From Przewalskia tangutica (taxonomy: Eukaryota; Streptophyta; Magnoliopsida; Solanales; Solanaceae), in NCBI GenBank assembly GCA_029844215.1, contig CM056721.1:56833815-56897814 (forward strand): a stretch of 64,000 bases of DNA, in the 5' to 3' direction. Shown in pieces: positions 34,001 to 45,785 of this stretch (position 1 is the first letter of the stretch; every line of letters starts with the position of its first letter). The notes beneath the pieces were generated by a model that was given only the letters and a program-made list of their open reading frames with translations, had not been told where the DNA came from and searched no databases. The translations under genes and the position numbers were made by a program.

Positions 34001-34414
34001 CAAATGGGGGGTATTTATAGTACAAGCCAAGGCCAACCAAGGGCCAAGATCTAGCCAAGTGCTATGCAAGTGTAGGGCCAAGATTCACCCATGTGTCCTT
34101 AACCAACTAACACACAAATATCCTACCTAACCCTTGACAAAAATGGCCACACTTTCGGCCACCTTTACCGCCCACACTCCACCAATGAGAGGGTGCCAAG
34201 TGGCGCCCTCTTGTTGGTCCAACACGTTGCCTCGGAAAAATCCGCAAAATTAGAAATGATATAGCCGAATTTTCCTTCGCAGTCAGATAAAACGCGTTTA
34301 AAAACGACTCTAACCGGGTGTTGTGAACAAATAATTTTCGGCCAAGCCACTTTAAAGTCCAAACTTTTCTACGTACGTCCTTACGTACATACTCTGGAAA
34401 TACGGGGTATAACA
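31009..34414 (-). mobile_element. Element C 5' LTR
   Basis: Runs from TGTCACGACCAACCTGCC to GGGGTATAACA and pairs with 25007-28389. It includes the structured block 32622-32698 with an intact AGGAAAT/ATTTCCT stem, the AT-rich hairpin 32938-32986, TATA box 34012-34019 and a palindrome near 34183-34206 whose arms carry TGCCA and TGGCG instead of TGACA and TGTCA. Confidence 0.92.
34012..34019 (-). promoter_or_regulatory. TATA box of element C 5' LTR
   Basis: TATTTATA on the plus strand, about 170 bases from the U3 palindrome. It is the promoter expected to drive element C RNA. Confidence 0.72.
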
Positions 34415-34751
34415 CAAGTGCACCCTAACCCTACTCCACAAAACACTCCACAAAACAAGGCACAAAACAAGCCCCAAAACAAGGCCATTCGTCCAAGCCC
34501 AACCGCCCACTTTAGGCGTCCACTTGAGGGTGACAAGTGTCACCCTCTCGTAGGTCAAAAATGTTCCGTCGCTCGGAAAAATCCGCAAAAATTAAAAAGG
34601 ACATAGCCGAATTTACCCTTCGCAGCTTTGTAAACGCTTCGTTTAAAAACGACTCTAACCGTGTTGTGCACAAATTTCAACCTAAGCCAAACTTTAAGTC
34701 TCAAACTTCAGACGCACGCCTCCACGCATATACTGGAAATACGGTATAACA
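34415..34751 (-). mobile_element. Element B 5' LTR, piece 2 (U3 start)
   Basis: Resumes with CAAGTGCACCCTAACCC after element C and ends GGTATAACA. The palindrome at 34526-34547 has perfect 10-base arms (GAGGGTGACA and TGTCACCCTC) around two bases. It matches 20500-20839 in the 3' LTR of B. Confidence 0.88.
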
Positions 34752-34954
34752 AATATCCTCAAAATATAACAATGGGTCTCACGCCACAACATCAATCATG
34801 CGTGGAATTCCTTCCTCACCGCCGCGATCATGATATAACAACACCAAGGAGTACACATGAACACCGTGCCCTACTGGGTCATAAACCGTCACGGCAAGTA
34901 CGAGCGCTAACTACCGTGATACCAAAGCCGCGTCATCAATCGACCGGCAGGCAT
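34752..34954 (-). mobile_element. LTR A, piece 2
   Basis: TCAAAATATAACAATGGGTCTCACGCC continues the LTR order broken at 18260. The repeat-cassette bases CGGCAAGTACGAGCGCTAAC follow. The piece ends where element D begins. Confidence 0.8.
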
Positions 34955-36949
34955 CGCCACGATCTGCCCGGGCCGTGGATCGTGCCTTACCCGGGCACCC
35001 AAGTAGTCATACATCAGAGTAATCAGCGGAATATAAAAACACAATACATGAAACAATTATAAATGAGACACATTTTATCTGAGAAAAGGGTGTCTTTCGG
35101 CATATATATATAAAAATCTGGCAGTTTACATCCCAAATGTACAATAGGACTACAGACCTCTAAGGAAGTAAACAACTATGGCGGGACAGGGCCCCGCCAT
35201 ACCCTGAATGTACAAAACTATCTACACAACAGGGAGATCATACCCAAAAGTCGAGCCTCCGGAGAAGATGGAGCTCCTGACACCAAAGCAAAAGATCCTA
35301 AGGATGTGGATCTAGCACCTGCTTTCCCTTACCTGCGGCATGAACGCAGCCCCCCGAAGGAGGTCAGTACAACAGGTACCAAGTATGTGAAACTGTAAAG
35401 TACATTAAGTGAAATCAAAGTATTTAAAACCATTTGTAATTATAATCAGTTCAATTGAACATAGTTCCATATCACAAACAAGAGCAATAATAGGTAAACT
35501 GTAACAGGTCTTTTCTAGGCCGCGAATGATCGAAGCAAGGCCAATCGCCCATAGTATCATTATGCGTGCCTAATCCTGGACTCCCGCAGTCCGCATAGGT
35601 CACACTACGCACCGCATGAGGTATTCCTCGTGACGGGGTAGCTAACCCCTGCATTCTCCTCGACTCCCGCACCGCATAGTCTCAATAGACCGCGATAGTC
35701 ACACGCATCGCATAGGGCATCCCCGACGGATAGAACACCCGAATGATCAATCACGGAACTCCCGCAGCTCGCGTAGTCACACACCGCATAGCCGTATAGA
35801 CCGCATCGGGTGGCAAGCCCTCGGTATAATCAAGTCGAGGGTATGTGATATAATAACAAGATAACGGTCTTAACGCTTAACAACGTAAGCACAACAATAA
35901 TAACATCACAAGACACTAACACACGTAGTATCATAACATGTTTACTTATCAAACCATCTTACTATACTTGCAGAAGTCAATACAAGATTTTCATAAACAA
36001 ACAAGTAAAACCGTTCCTTTTATCTTTCTTAAGTCGTTATACCTAACTTCCCATAAAGCTAGTATAACTCTTAAGTTTTCTGTTTAAAAATCAAGTATTA
36101 CTCTTCTTTTAAAAATGATTCATAATTCTTTTGAAATACTTCAAGGATCTTATTATTCAGGCTTAAGTCAAAAGACATTGCCGTAAAACTACGTCCAGTT
36201 AACACACGTACGTCTACCGTACTATATATATATTTTTAAAATATCATGCTCAAGAGTATAGGAAGAATCACATACCTTCTCGGCGAAAACCACCTGCCAA
36301 GTCGAATATGTCGCGCGCAGAGAATCAACCTATAATAGTCAGATACGTCTATCAAAGTCTAGACTACTCTGTATACAATTCTAAGCAGAGGGTTCTCTAT
36401 TCTACGGAAAATTGGGCAGCACTTCCCTACCCGTCAAGCTACTCAAGTCTCATCAGAATACAATCCTATGTAAATGCTCAATCTTCTTTATTATTATTCT
36501 GATGTGATTTCAGTTCAATTCTATTCTTTAATATCCTTCTATATCTTATACTCAAGTCTTAACTATTCTTATATGTAATATCCAATTACAATAGAAGGAC
36601 AAGAGTATTTACCTCGATAAGCCCAAAATTATCCAAGTTAAATGTCGATCCTGAGCAAGGTTTAGCTCCTAATTTGCACGCTCCGATAGCTCCAATAAGT
36701 CCTTAGAAGTTCTACACAACTTCTACTCAAATATTATAAGGGTTTTGGGCTAGGGTATTTGGAATAGTAACTATACTTTGGAAGACAACTTTCACCAAAA
36801 GGGGGTACTCCGGCCACAAGGCTAGAGGGAGAGGGTTGTTTCCTAAGCTTCTCTGCATGGGGAAGAGGCTTGGACGAAACACTACAAGAGGGGAGGATTT
36901 TCAAGACTTGGAGAAGTGATTTGTACGAAGAAAACCTTCAAGTTGTGGG

Positions 36950-36957
36950 TATTTATA
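36950..36957 (-). promoter_or_regulatory. TATA box of element D 3' LTR
   Basis: TATTTATA within GTGGGTATTTATAGGCCAAC, 160 bases from the palindrome at 37117-37138. Confidence 0.72.
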
Positions 36958-37116
36958 GGCCAACCAATGGCCAAGATGAAGACAAGTGCTATGCAAGTGT
37001 AGGGTGAGGATTTACCCAAGTGTCCTTATCCATCTACTACACAAAATATCCTACCTAACCTTGACCAAAGGAAAGCCACAAAATCGACCAAACAAGCCCA
37101 TGTTTGCCGTCCACTT

Positions 37117-37138
37117 GAGGGTGACAAGTGTCACCCTC
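37117..37138. promoter_or_regulatory. U3 palindrome of element D 3' LTR
   Basis: Perfect 10-base arms GAGGGTGACA and TGTCACCCTC around AG. The same sequence is at 44294-44315 in the other LTR. Confidence 0.65.
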
Positions 37139-37348
37139 CCGTTGGTCCAAAATGTTTCATCTCTCGGAAAAATCCGTAAAAATTATAAATGACATAGCCG
37201 TAATTTTCCCTTCGCAAAGTTTGGAAAACGCTTTTGAAAAACGATTCTTTTGATAAAGGCATAATTTTTCGTCCCCCTATGCCTAACTAAGGCTAAACTT
37301 TTGTACGTACGCCCTTACGTACATACTCTGGAAATAAGGGGTATAAAA

Positions 37349-37362
37349 TTCTCCCCTCCTTA
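37349..37362 (-). other. Polypurine tract of element D
   Basis: TTCTCCCCTCCTTA (reverse complement TAAGGAGGGGAGAA) next to the LTR, followed by ACATTCGTCCCGAATGTTCC. Confidence 0.9.
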
Positions 37363-37508
37363 AAAACATTCGTCCCGAATGTTCCTTCCCAAGATAGATA
37401 ACAATAAGGTTCTTCATAACTAAAACAGTTTGCAAAAGCCACATACGGCCACAAAACAACACTTAGGCAAATATGACAATGAAAATTTACAAGAAGGAAA
37501 GTGAGTTA

Positions 37509-38650
37509 CCTGGAGGTGTGGGGAATAGGTGAGGATACTTCTGCCTCATGTCCTCCTCAGCTTCCCACGTCATCTCCTCCCTGAGCTCGTTCCGCCACAA
37601 GACTTTGACGGAAGCCACGTCCTTGGTCCGCAGACGCCTAACCCGACGATCGATTATCGCTACGGGAATCTCTCATACGATAACCCCTCACACCGACATC
37701 GCCAATCGGATGCACTTCTAGATGGATCCCCGATACATCTCCTCAAGATAGAAACATGAAACACGGATGCACCGCTTCCGATCGGACGGCAGATTCAACT
37801 CATAGGCAACCTTGCCTACTACGCGACAACTGACACGCCCAATGTACTTGGCCGAAGTTTCCTTCTTCCCGAATCTCATCACACCCTTCATGGGTGACAC
37901 CTTCAGAAAACCTAATCATCAACCTCGAACTCCGGATGCCGACGACGATGATCTGCGTGATACGACTGGCCGACTCGAGCCGCGAGCAACCGCCTCCCGA
38001 TAAGCTTCACCTTATCCATCACTCACGCACCAACCGTCCCACTAATCGCACTCGCCTACATCAAACCAGCCTTATCGGCGACCGCACTTCCTCCCATACA
38101 AGGCCTCATAAAGAGTCATCCGAATACCGGAGTGGTAGCTATTATTATATGCAAACTCAACTAGAGGCAAATGATCCTCCCAATACCACCGGTCAATAAC
38201 ACAGCTCGCAAAGATATCCTCAAGAGTCCGGATAGTGCGCCACCGTCTGTCTGCTGCGGATGGAATGCGCACTGTGCTCACTGTGTCCCTAAACCCTTCG
38301 AAGGACCTCCATGTTAGCCGTAACTAGGCTCCTCGCTCGATATGATCGAAATAGACTCCATGCACCGACGATCTCTCGATGTAAAGTCCGCATAATCCTC
38401 ACCGAAAAGTCGTCCCGACGGAAGAAAGTGGGCTGATTTCGTCACCGTCGATGATAACCCAAATAGAATCATGTTTCCTGAGTCGAGGTAATCCCGTGAT
38501 AAAGTCCATGTTGATCACCTCCCACTTCCGTGTCGGGATCTCTATCGTCGCAATAATCCACCGTGCCTCGTGCTCTATCTTCACTGCCGACAACACGGCA
38601 TCGAGCTACAAACTCGCAACGTCCTCTTCAAGCCATCCCACCAATACATA
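37509..38650 (-). pseudogene. pol (integrase): Element D integrase with chromodomain-like C-terminus
   Basis: The enzyme would insert element DNA; the C-terminal module of chromoviruses is thought to steer insertion into heterochromatin. From the N-terminal side: TRKWEVINMDFITGLPRLRK (38470-38540) carries the first catalytic Asp of the core; then a broken stretch; then RWYWEDHLPLVEFAYNNSYH and YEALYGRKC (38090-38200). MSPMKGVMRFGKKE, GKVAYELNLPSD (37790-37900) and the closing chromodomain-like part at about 37510-37650 (RRLRTKDVASVKVLW then EEMTWEAEEDM) complete it. The SDRG and HPQTD area near 38240-38400 is scrambled. The order is correct and the length near normal. Several separate frames replace one ORF. 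Confidence 0.85.
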
Positions 38651-38989
38651 GATCTAAGGTCGTGGTACATCTTGGTCGACCGATGGATAGAGTAACGCCA
38701 CGTTGTGCTTCCCCCGTAACTCGCCAAGTCCTCAAATATCCGAACACACAACTCGCCTCAAACCTTAGCACCCCATCAGGTGCTACCTCAGGACCCTTCC
38801 TCACGAAGAGTCGTATCACGATACAATCAAAATCGGATCCTCAACTGCTTCTTCACCTCTCGACGATGGAAGACTCGCAACCTCTCAAACTCGAACCCCA
38901 CTGCTATCGTAATCAATCGCGGACTCCAAGGCTCGCTAATCGATGTAACTCGCGACCATGCCCTCCTCTCTCGCTTAACATCCGATAGA

Positions 38990-40370
38990 CTCTATTGACC
39001 TACGGCTAAGAGCATCTCGCCACAACATCGCCTTCCCGTGGTACAGATGTCGAGATCGTAATCCTCGAGTAACTCTAACCACCGCCTCGCCGTAAGTTCA
39101 CTCTCTGGTCAAGATATACCGAGGCTCTTGTGGTCAGTATAAATATCCACACGAACCCCATACAAATAGTGCCTCCAGATCTTCAAAGCGTGAATCACCG
39201 CCGCTAACTCCAAATCACGGTGGGGTAGTTCCTCTCATGCTTAAGTCGCTTCTGACGCGATGCTATAACCTTACCACCGAATCAACACACATCCGAGCCC
39301 GACGCTCCGACGATCACAATACACAACATAACCGCTCTGACCTCCGAAGAGTAAGAACGAGGCGGTCGCCGCCTCTCTTTCAAAGAATCGAAACCCCGCC
39401 ACAAGCATCACCATCAAACTTAGCCGCTTACGAGTCACTCTAGTCAATGGTGCAGATAGAAGCAAACTTCTACGAACCGATAATAACTCGCGAGGCCCGT
39501 AAAGTCACGCACTCGCCGGAGTAAGAGGTCTAGGCCAAGTCCCGACTTCTCGATCTTGGCCGATCCACCCGAATACCATCACCCGATAATATGCCCAAGA
39601 AAAGCCACCGGCCAACCAAAACTCACATTTGGAAAACTTGGCGTATAACTGGTCTCCGAGAACTCTCAAAGACAGCCTCAAATGCTCGCGTGCCTCGCTC
39701 CGAGCGAATAAACCAAGATGTCATCAATGAACACTATCACAAACGTGTCCAAAATGGCTTGAACACTCGGTTCATCAAATCCATGAATACCGCACGAGCA
39801 TTGGTCAATTCGAAAGACATGACCTCAACTCATAATGCCCGTCTCGGGTCCGAATGCGCCCAGGGACATCCGCCTCTCGACTGCACTGATGATAGCCCGA
39901 TCGCAGATCAATCTTGAGAAACATCTCGCACTCGCACCGGTCGAACAAATCATCAATCTCGGGAAGGGTATTCGTTTAATAGTCACCTTGTTCACCGTCA
40001 GAATCAACACACGCGCAGCTGGCCCCGCCCTTCTTCTTTACGGAACAATATCCAAGGCCCCTGGAGAAACACTAGGTCCGATGAAGCCCTTCTCCAAAGA
40101 AATCTCTCACCGTCCTTCAACTCTCTCAACTCGGCAAAGCCATTCTCAGATGGCGAATGGAAATAGCCGAGTGTCCGCAAAGACATCGATACAAACTCTA
40201 TCTCCTCTCGTGAGGGATACCTGGAGGTCGCCCGAAACACATCCGGGAACTCTCTCGACCATCGAACTGATCGAAAATCTGCACCGCAGCCTCGTGATCG
40301 AACACCCGAACGATGGTAGATATACCCTTCTCGCACCATCTTTCTAGCCTCGAGGTAGGAAATAAACCTA
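38990..40370 (-). pseudogene. pol (RT-RNase H): Element D reverse transcriptase and RNase H
   Basis: Copies element RNA into DNA. Reading the minus strand: GTFVSPEGRFISYLEARKMV (40320-40400) is the link from protease, REFPDVF (about 40230) opens RT, and AELRELKD follows (about 40110). KIDLRSGYHQ (39900-39940) holds the first catalytic Asp, and MSFGLTNA lies near 39815. FKPFLDTFVIVFIDD (39725-39768) holds the FIDD catalytic pair, followed by ILVYS. FLGHII and the RT connection come next, then RNase H with GYVVYCD and VGLGCVL (39285-39345). The motifs are in the right order but spread over several frames. This is the only RT recognised in the window. Confidence 0.88.
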
Positions 40371-40760
40371 CCTTCTGGCGATACAAAGGTTCCTCTCCCA
40401 CTCAACAACCGGCCTCAGAAACCGAACTGCACTCACTCTCTCCTCGCAGCTACATTGGCGTAGTGCAGCCAGCCAATCCATACCCACGATCACATCGAAA
40501 TCACCATATCCAACTCTATCAAGTCGCCAGGTCCGACGATCAGATACGGTCACCGACAAGCCCTATATACCCGCCGAGCTACCACCGAATCACTTCCATG
40601 CGTAGCTACCTCGAAAGTGGTCTATGGACTCGTGCTCATCCCTATCCTACTAGCAATAAGGGAGATATATAGACAGTAGAACCCGATCTATCAAGGCATA
40701 CACATCGAATCCAGAACCGAGCAAGGTACCCGTGGACGACATCGTGAGGCCTCGATCCCG
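40371..40760 (-). pseudogene. pol (protease): Element D aspartic protease and linker
   Basis: Would cut the Gag-Pol polyprotein. On the minus strand near 40665-40725, FDVYALID leads into bases encoding a DPGST-like active-site loop, which is common in this plant gypsy group. VTVSDRRTWRLDRVGYGDFD (about 40500-40555) and VIVGMDWLAALRQCSCEERV (40435-40500) form the conserved end, with the family's GMDWL motif. One frame (40368-40559) is open for 63 codons. The active-site loop itself spans a frameshift. It lies directly between gag and RT, as expected. Confidence 0.82.
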
Positions 40761-41966
40761 CCACCGACAAGGCATAAATGCGGTTCGAGGACCGCTAGAA
40801 TCGACCCGCGCCACGACCTGCCGACACCGGTCCATGAGTACCCCGCCTCCGGCGATAATCGCAGGGATGAAGACCCGAATGCACTGGCGCCGACTCCTAC
40901 CCTCTACGCGCTCGGCCTGCATTTCGCATAACGACCTCGCCGCTACAAGTGTAGCAAGCTCCGAAGTAGTACCACACCGAATGGAATCTACCACAACGGA
41001 CACACTGAAGTGACTCGATCGTTAGCACCTCTACTCCGAAATCAAGTCCCGGGCCCCGACCGCCTCGAATACTCGGGCCGACCACACGATGCTGGAGTGC
41101 TCGAGCCGGGTGGGTGCAAATCTAGATCGCCGAGGCCGCCCACCCCGAGAGCTACCAAATGATCCGCCGCTCGCCTTCTTCTCGCTGATATCGCCGACCC
41201 GCCGGCCTCTACGCCTCGCATCTGCATGAGCTCGCATGCGGTAATGTCCATGCTCGTCAAGAGCTACACCGCATAAGACTCGCCATATAATCATCTAGCC
41301 CGTGACGTAGCGATGCACCGCCCTCCATATCCGCTACCAATGCAGTGGACATATCGAGCCAAAGAATCGAACTTCGACGTTGTACTCCCTAATCGCGCGC
41401 CCTCTGCCTTAGTAACAAAAATTGTGACGCGTCTCTCATCCGCGAGGCAAGAAGTGAGTGAGAAAGCCTCCGAGAACTCATCCCAAGTAGCCGGGACGCG
41501 CGTTTCCCGATAACTCCCACGATCAAACCAATCGATCGCAGATTACGCACCGACGCAACCAAGATCACTGACTCGGTCTCGACACCGATCACTCATAATC
41601 CTCTCAGAATCGACGGATGAACTCGCGATCATCCTCCGCCTCGACCAGAAACTCGGGCGCTACAACTCAGAAATCCCGTAGCCTCAAACTATCTCGCCTC
41701 GTGAACCAGTGTACTATCGCTGGAATCGAATCGCCAGATTCAAATTTATCCTCATGTTCGCCACAATCGCCAGCAACCATCTCTCGCACTTAACCTCCGC
41801 CTCAGCCGTGGACCGAGGTACGGCATCGTGGTCTCGCTGGGCCGGGCGGCGTGGAACTCGCCGCCCGAGGTATCGCCGTAAGAATCGGCCTGCACTCGTG
41901 ACTCTGTCCTACTAGCGCCTCCTCGCCGCTTTGCCCTTCGGGCCCGGGTTGCCTTACGCGAGGCAT
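40761..41966 (-). pseudogene. gag: Element D gag
   Basis: Particle protein of element D. The start codon is the complement of CAT at 41964-41966 and reads MPRVRQPGPEGQSGEE before shifting. The core region lies at about 41330-41640. The gag-end part shows RMRAHADARRRGRRVGDISE (about 41165-41235), a Ser/Gly/Arg-rich stretch, and then two knuckle halves near 40935-40990, CVRCGRFHS and GACYTC. The length, about 400 codons, is normal for this group. Frames are broken at least five times. B and H carry related gag proteins. Confidence 0.82.
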
Positions 41967-42145
41967 AATCGCATGTAAAAGGAATACGTTAGAGGGTCCA
42001 ACTTATAACACACTCAAGGCACGATCTCGAGTGAGAAGAATGGAAACCAATCCTAAATATCCTATAGCCTCGATTATTGGTGTGCACAACACACCGATAA
42101 TCAAGACTTACTAGATACGGTCAGAGACACTTTCCGAGGATTAAT

Positions 42146-42158
42146 CGCTCGATACTAC
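42146..42158 (-). other. Primer-binding site of element D
   Basis: CGCTCGATACTAC reads GTAGTATCGAGCG on the minus strand, next to the LTR edge at 42162. It is the same type as in B and C with one base changed. Confidence 0.78.
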
Positions 42159-42161
42159 TTT

Positions 42162-44530
42162 TGTCACGACTGCCCGGCCCGTGGATCGTGCCTTACCCGG
42201 GCACCCAAGTAGTCATACATCAGAGTAATCAACGGAATATAAAAACACAAGACATGAAACGATTATAAATGAGACACATTTTATCTGAGAAAAGGGTGCC
42301 TTTCGGCATATATATATATAAATCGCGCTTACATCCCAACTGCATAATAGACTACTGCACTTAAGGAAGTAAAACTATGGCGGGACAGTGGCCTCGCCAT
42401 ACCCGAATGTACAAAACTATCTACACAACAGTGAGATCATACCCAAAAGTCGAGCCTCCGAAGATGGAGCTCACGACACCAAAGCAAAAGATCCTAAGGA
42501 TGTGGATCTAGCACTGCTGCTCTTACCTGCGGCATTTAACGCAAATTTCAAGGAGGTCGATAACAGTACCAAATATGTGAAACTGTAAAGTACATTAAGT
42601 GAAATCAAAGTATTTAAAACCATTTGCAATTATAATCAGTTCAATTGCACATAGTGCCATATCATAAACAAGAGCAATAATAGGTAAATCAGAATGTGTC
42701 TTTTCTAGGCCGCAAATGATCGAAGCAAGGCCAATCGCCCATAGTATCATTATGCGTAATCTCGACTCCCGCATCCGCATAGGTCTCACACACCGCATTG
42801 AGGTATTCTCGTGACGGTAGCTAACCCGGTATTCTCCTCGACTCCCGCATCGCATAGTCTCACAGACCGCGTAGTCACACGATCGCATAGTGGCATCCTC
42901 GACGGATAGAACACCCTTAATGATCAATCTGGAACTCCCGCAGCTCGCATAGTCACACAGACCGCATAGCCGTATAGACTCCGTGATCGGCGGTGGCAAG
43001 CCCTCAGATAATCAAGTCGAGGGTATGTGATATAATAACAAGATAACGGTCTTAACGCTTAACAACGTAAGCACAACAATAATAACATCACAAGACACTA
43101 ACACACGTAGTATCATAACATGTTTACTTATCAAACCATCTTACTATACTTGCGTAAGTCAATACAAGATTTTCATAAACAAACAAGTAAAACCGCTCAT
43201 TTTATCTTTCTTAAGTCGTTATACCTAACTTCCCATAAAGCTAGTATAACTCTTAAGTTTTCTCGCTTAAAAATCAAGTATTACTCTTCTTTAAAAATGA
43301 TTCATAATTGTTTTGAAATACTTCAATGTTCTTATTATTCAGCTTAAGTCAAAAGACATTGCCGTAAAACTACGCCCGCTAACACACGACGTCACCGCAC
43401 TATATATATTTTTTAAAATATCATGCTCAAGAGTATAGGAAGAATCACATACCTTCTCAAAAACCACCGCCAAGTCGAATATGTCGCGCAGAGAATCAAC
43501 CTATAATAGTCGACACGCCTATCAAAGTCTAGACTACTCAGATACAATTCTAAGCAGAGGTTCTCTATTCTACGGAAAATCGGGCAGACTTCCCTACCCA
43601 AGCTACTCAAGTCTCATCAAATACAATCCTATGTAAATACAGTTCAATCTTCTTTATTATTCTTCCGATGTGATTTCACCAATTCTATTATTTAATATCC
43701 TTCATATCTTATACTCAAGTCTTAACTATTCTTATATGTAATATCCAATTACAATAGAAGGACAAGAGTATTTACCTCGATAAGCCCAAAATTATCCAAG
43801 TTAAATGTCGATCCCGAGCAAGGTTTAGCTCCTAATTTGCACGCTCCGATAGCTCCAATAAGTCCTTATAAGTTCTACACAATTTATAATCAAATATTAT
43901 AAGGGTTTTGGGCTAGGTTATTTGGAATATTAACTATACTTTGGAAGACACCTGTCTACCAAAAGGGGGTACTCGTGAAGCCACAAGGCTAGAGGGGAGA
44001 GGGTTGTTTGGCTAAGCTTCTGTAGAAGGGAAGAGGCTTGGACGAAAACACTACAAGAGGGGGGGGAGGATTTTCAAGACTTGGAGAAGTGATTTGTAGA
44101 TGAAGAAAACTTTCAAGTTAGGGGGGTATTTATAGGCCAACCAATGGCCAAGATGAAGCCAAGTGCTATGCAAGTGTAGGGTGAGGATTTACCCAAGTGT
44201 CCTTATCCATCTACTACACAAAATATCCTACATAACCTTGACCAAAGGAAAGCCACAAAATCGACCAAACAAGCCCATGTTTGCCGTCCACTTGAGGGTG
44301 ACAAGTGTCACCCTCCCGTTGGTCCAAAATGTTTCATCTCTCGGAAAAATCCGTAAAAATTATAAATGACATAGCCGTAATTTTCCCTTCGCAAAGTTTG
44401 GAAAACGTTTCGTCGAAAAACGATTCTTTTTGATAGGCGTGCACAATTTTTCGTCCCCCTATGCCTAACTAAGGCTAAACTTTTGTACGTACGCCCTTAC
44501 GTACATACTCTGGAAATACGGGGTATAACA
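42162..44530 (-). mobile_element. Element D 5' LTR
   Basis: Runs from TGTCACGACTGCCC to GGGGTATAACA. It is collinear with 34955-37348, and identical over long AT-rich stretches. TATA box at 44127-44134, palindrome at 44294-44315, GC-rich cassette at about 42770-43000. Confidence 0.9.
44127..44134 (-). promoter_or_regulatory. TATA box of element D 5' LTR
   Basis: TATTTATA within GGGGGGTATTTATAGGCCAA, 160 bases from the palindrome at 44294-44315. Confidence 0.72.
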
Positions 44531-44990
44531 AGTACGAAAGCCAACTACCAAATACCAAAGCCGTACTAACAACACTATATAACCATACCACGAAGCTGAC
44601 ACGGGGCAAGTACGAAAGCCAACTACCAGATACCAAGGCCGCATCACGTGGTAGCGGGGGCAAGTACGAGGGCTAACTACCGATACCAAGGCCTTGATCA
44701 CGAGACTCGCCACAACACCGAACGGGCAAGTCGAAGGCTAACTACCGATACCAAAGCCGAATCAGCCACGGGCAAGTACGAGCCAACCACCGGATACGCG
44801 CCGAATCAAGAAAACCCCACGAGGTCGGTCCATGGAACGACACTATCAAGAACTGATCGGGCAAGTACGAAAGCCAACTACGAACCAACTGCATCAAGAA
44901 CGCATCGGGAAAGTACGAGGGCTAGCTACCAGATACCAAGGCCGAATCAGTAACCTCATGGAGAGCTAGTCCATGGAACAACAATCCTAA
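44531..44990 (-). repeat. Tandem-repeat cassette of LTR A
   Basis: At least six imperfect units built on GGGCAAGTACGAAAGCCAAC, TACCAGATACCAAGGCCG and ATCA. Unit length is about 60-70 bases. Element D inserted within this array. LTR I (about 61760-61940) carries related units. Confidence 0.75.
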
Positions 44991-45785
44991 GGGAACCATA
45001 CCCGTGGGCCACCCAACGTGTCGGTAGGTCCAAGGATAAAAAAAAAATAACATGACCGGCCCTCCATCGAGAGACGCGATAACATAAGGATACAACACTA
45101 GCACAACAAGGCTATCACACGCAAACATAGGCAAGTTACACACAACTCAAGGTACTTTCATTTTATGTCAAAGTCCGGGTTTTAACCCCAAAGTACTACA
45201 TACCTTAATCCTTTCAAAAAGATCTCTTTTTACGTAAAATAACTCGATACTATTATCCGTAGTACCAAACACGTTCATGTTTAAATCACGTACTTTATAC
45301 TTTTTAAACCAAGTGGCTTACACTTTTAAAACAACGTCAAGTATACTTTTAAAACCCAAGTAACTAACTCTTTTAAGATCAAGGTACTCCTACCTTTTAA
45401 AACCAAGCCACTTATACTTTTCCATCAAGAAAAGTTCGATATTTGAAAACAAGTTACTTATACCATTAAACTCAAGTTACTTCTCTTTTCCCAAAATCAA
45501 GTTACCATTTTAAATCCAATACTAAAACCATTCTTTTGTTTTCATAAAGTCGTTATAACTAACTTCCCATAAAGCTATTATAACACTTTATGTTTTAAAC
45601 CAATTTAAGACAAAACCATACCTTCTTTTTAAACCATTTTAAGACAAAACCATGCCTTTCTTTTAAACCAAAAACTCTTCAATTCCTCAAGTCCCTTTTC
45701 TTTTAGAAACCAAGTTCCTTACTTTGGAATTTAAGAAAATTAATTCTTGTATGTAATGATTTTTATTAAAGTAGCCATGATCTAT

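Larger units (their letters stand above)
25007..34414 (-). mobile_element. Element C: complete non-autonomous gypsy element
   Basis: A 9.4-kb minus-strand element with two LTRs of about 3.4 kb (31009-34414 and 25007-28389), primer site, gag remnant, spacer, integrase remnant, polypurine tract and a perfect CAAGT target duplication. Its 2.6-kb internal region has no protease, RT or RNase H and has the same plan as tandem-array copies 1 and 2. The two LTRs agree exactly over about 400 bases in the AT-rich part (26200-26610 against 32210-32606), which argues for a recent insertion. Confidence 0.92.
18261..34751 (-). mobile_element. Element B: non-autonomous gypsy element, minus strand
   Basis: Parts in minus-strand order: 5' LTR (34751-34415 and 25006-23166, interrupted by C), primer site (about 23012-23024), gag (22830-21741), spacer, integrase scrap, polypurine tract (20852-20840) and 3' LTR (20839-18261). 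It sits inside LTR A. The flanks GTCAT (18256-18260) and AATAT (34752-34756) are only a weak match as a target duplication. The outermost bases of the 5' LTR next to the primer site are replaced by integrase-derived sequence (23029-23165). Confidence 0.8.
34955..37348 (-). mobile_element. Element D 3' LTR
   Basis: The outer end reads CGCCACGATCTGCCC (TGTCACGACC expected); the inner end reads GGGGTATAAAA. It pairs closely with 42162-44530. TATA box at 36950-36957; perfect-armed U3 palindrome at 37117-37138. It lacks the stem-closed block found in C, A and H. Confidence 0.88.
34955..44530 (-). mobile_element. Element D: autonomous-type gypsy element, minus strand
   Basis: A 9.6-kb element with two LTRs of about 2.4 kb (42162-44530 and 34955-37348), primer site, gag, protease, RT, RNase H, integrase with chromodomain-like end, and polypurine tract. 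This is the only full domain set in the window. Removing D rejoins the AAGTACGA repeat of LTR A. The right flank AGTAC (44531-44535) is matched on the left by GGCAT (34950-34954), so the target duplication is only suggested. All frames are broken as read. Confidence 0.9.

Noticed and set aside
34661..35062. Open frame of 133 codons
   Set aside because: It crosses three element boundaries (B LTR end, LTR A piece 2, D LTR start), so it cannot be a gene.
38563..38988. Open frame of 141 codons on the plus strand
   Set aside because: Antisense shadow of the element D integrase/RNase H region, where the minus strand carries the conserved motifs.
39835..40347. Open frame of 170 codons on the plus strand
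   Set aside because: Antisense to the RT of element D, whose KIDLRSGYHQ and REFPDVF motifs lie on the minus strand. No domain on the plus strand.
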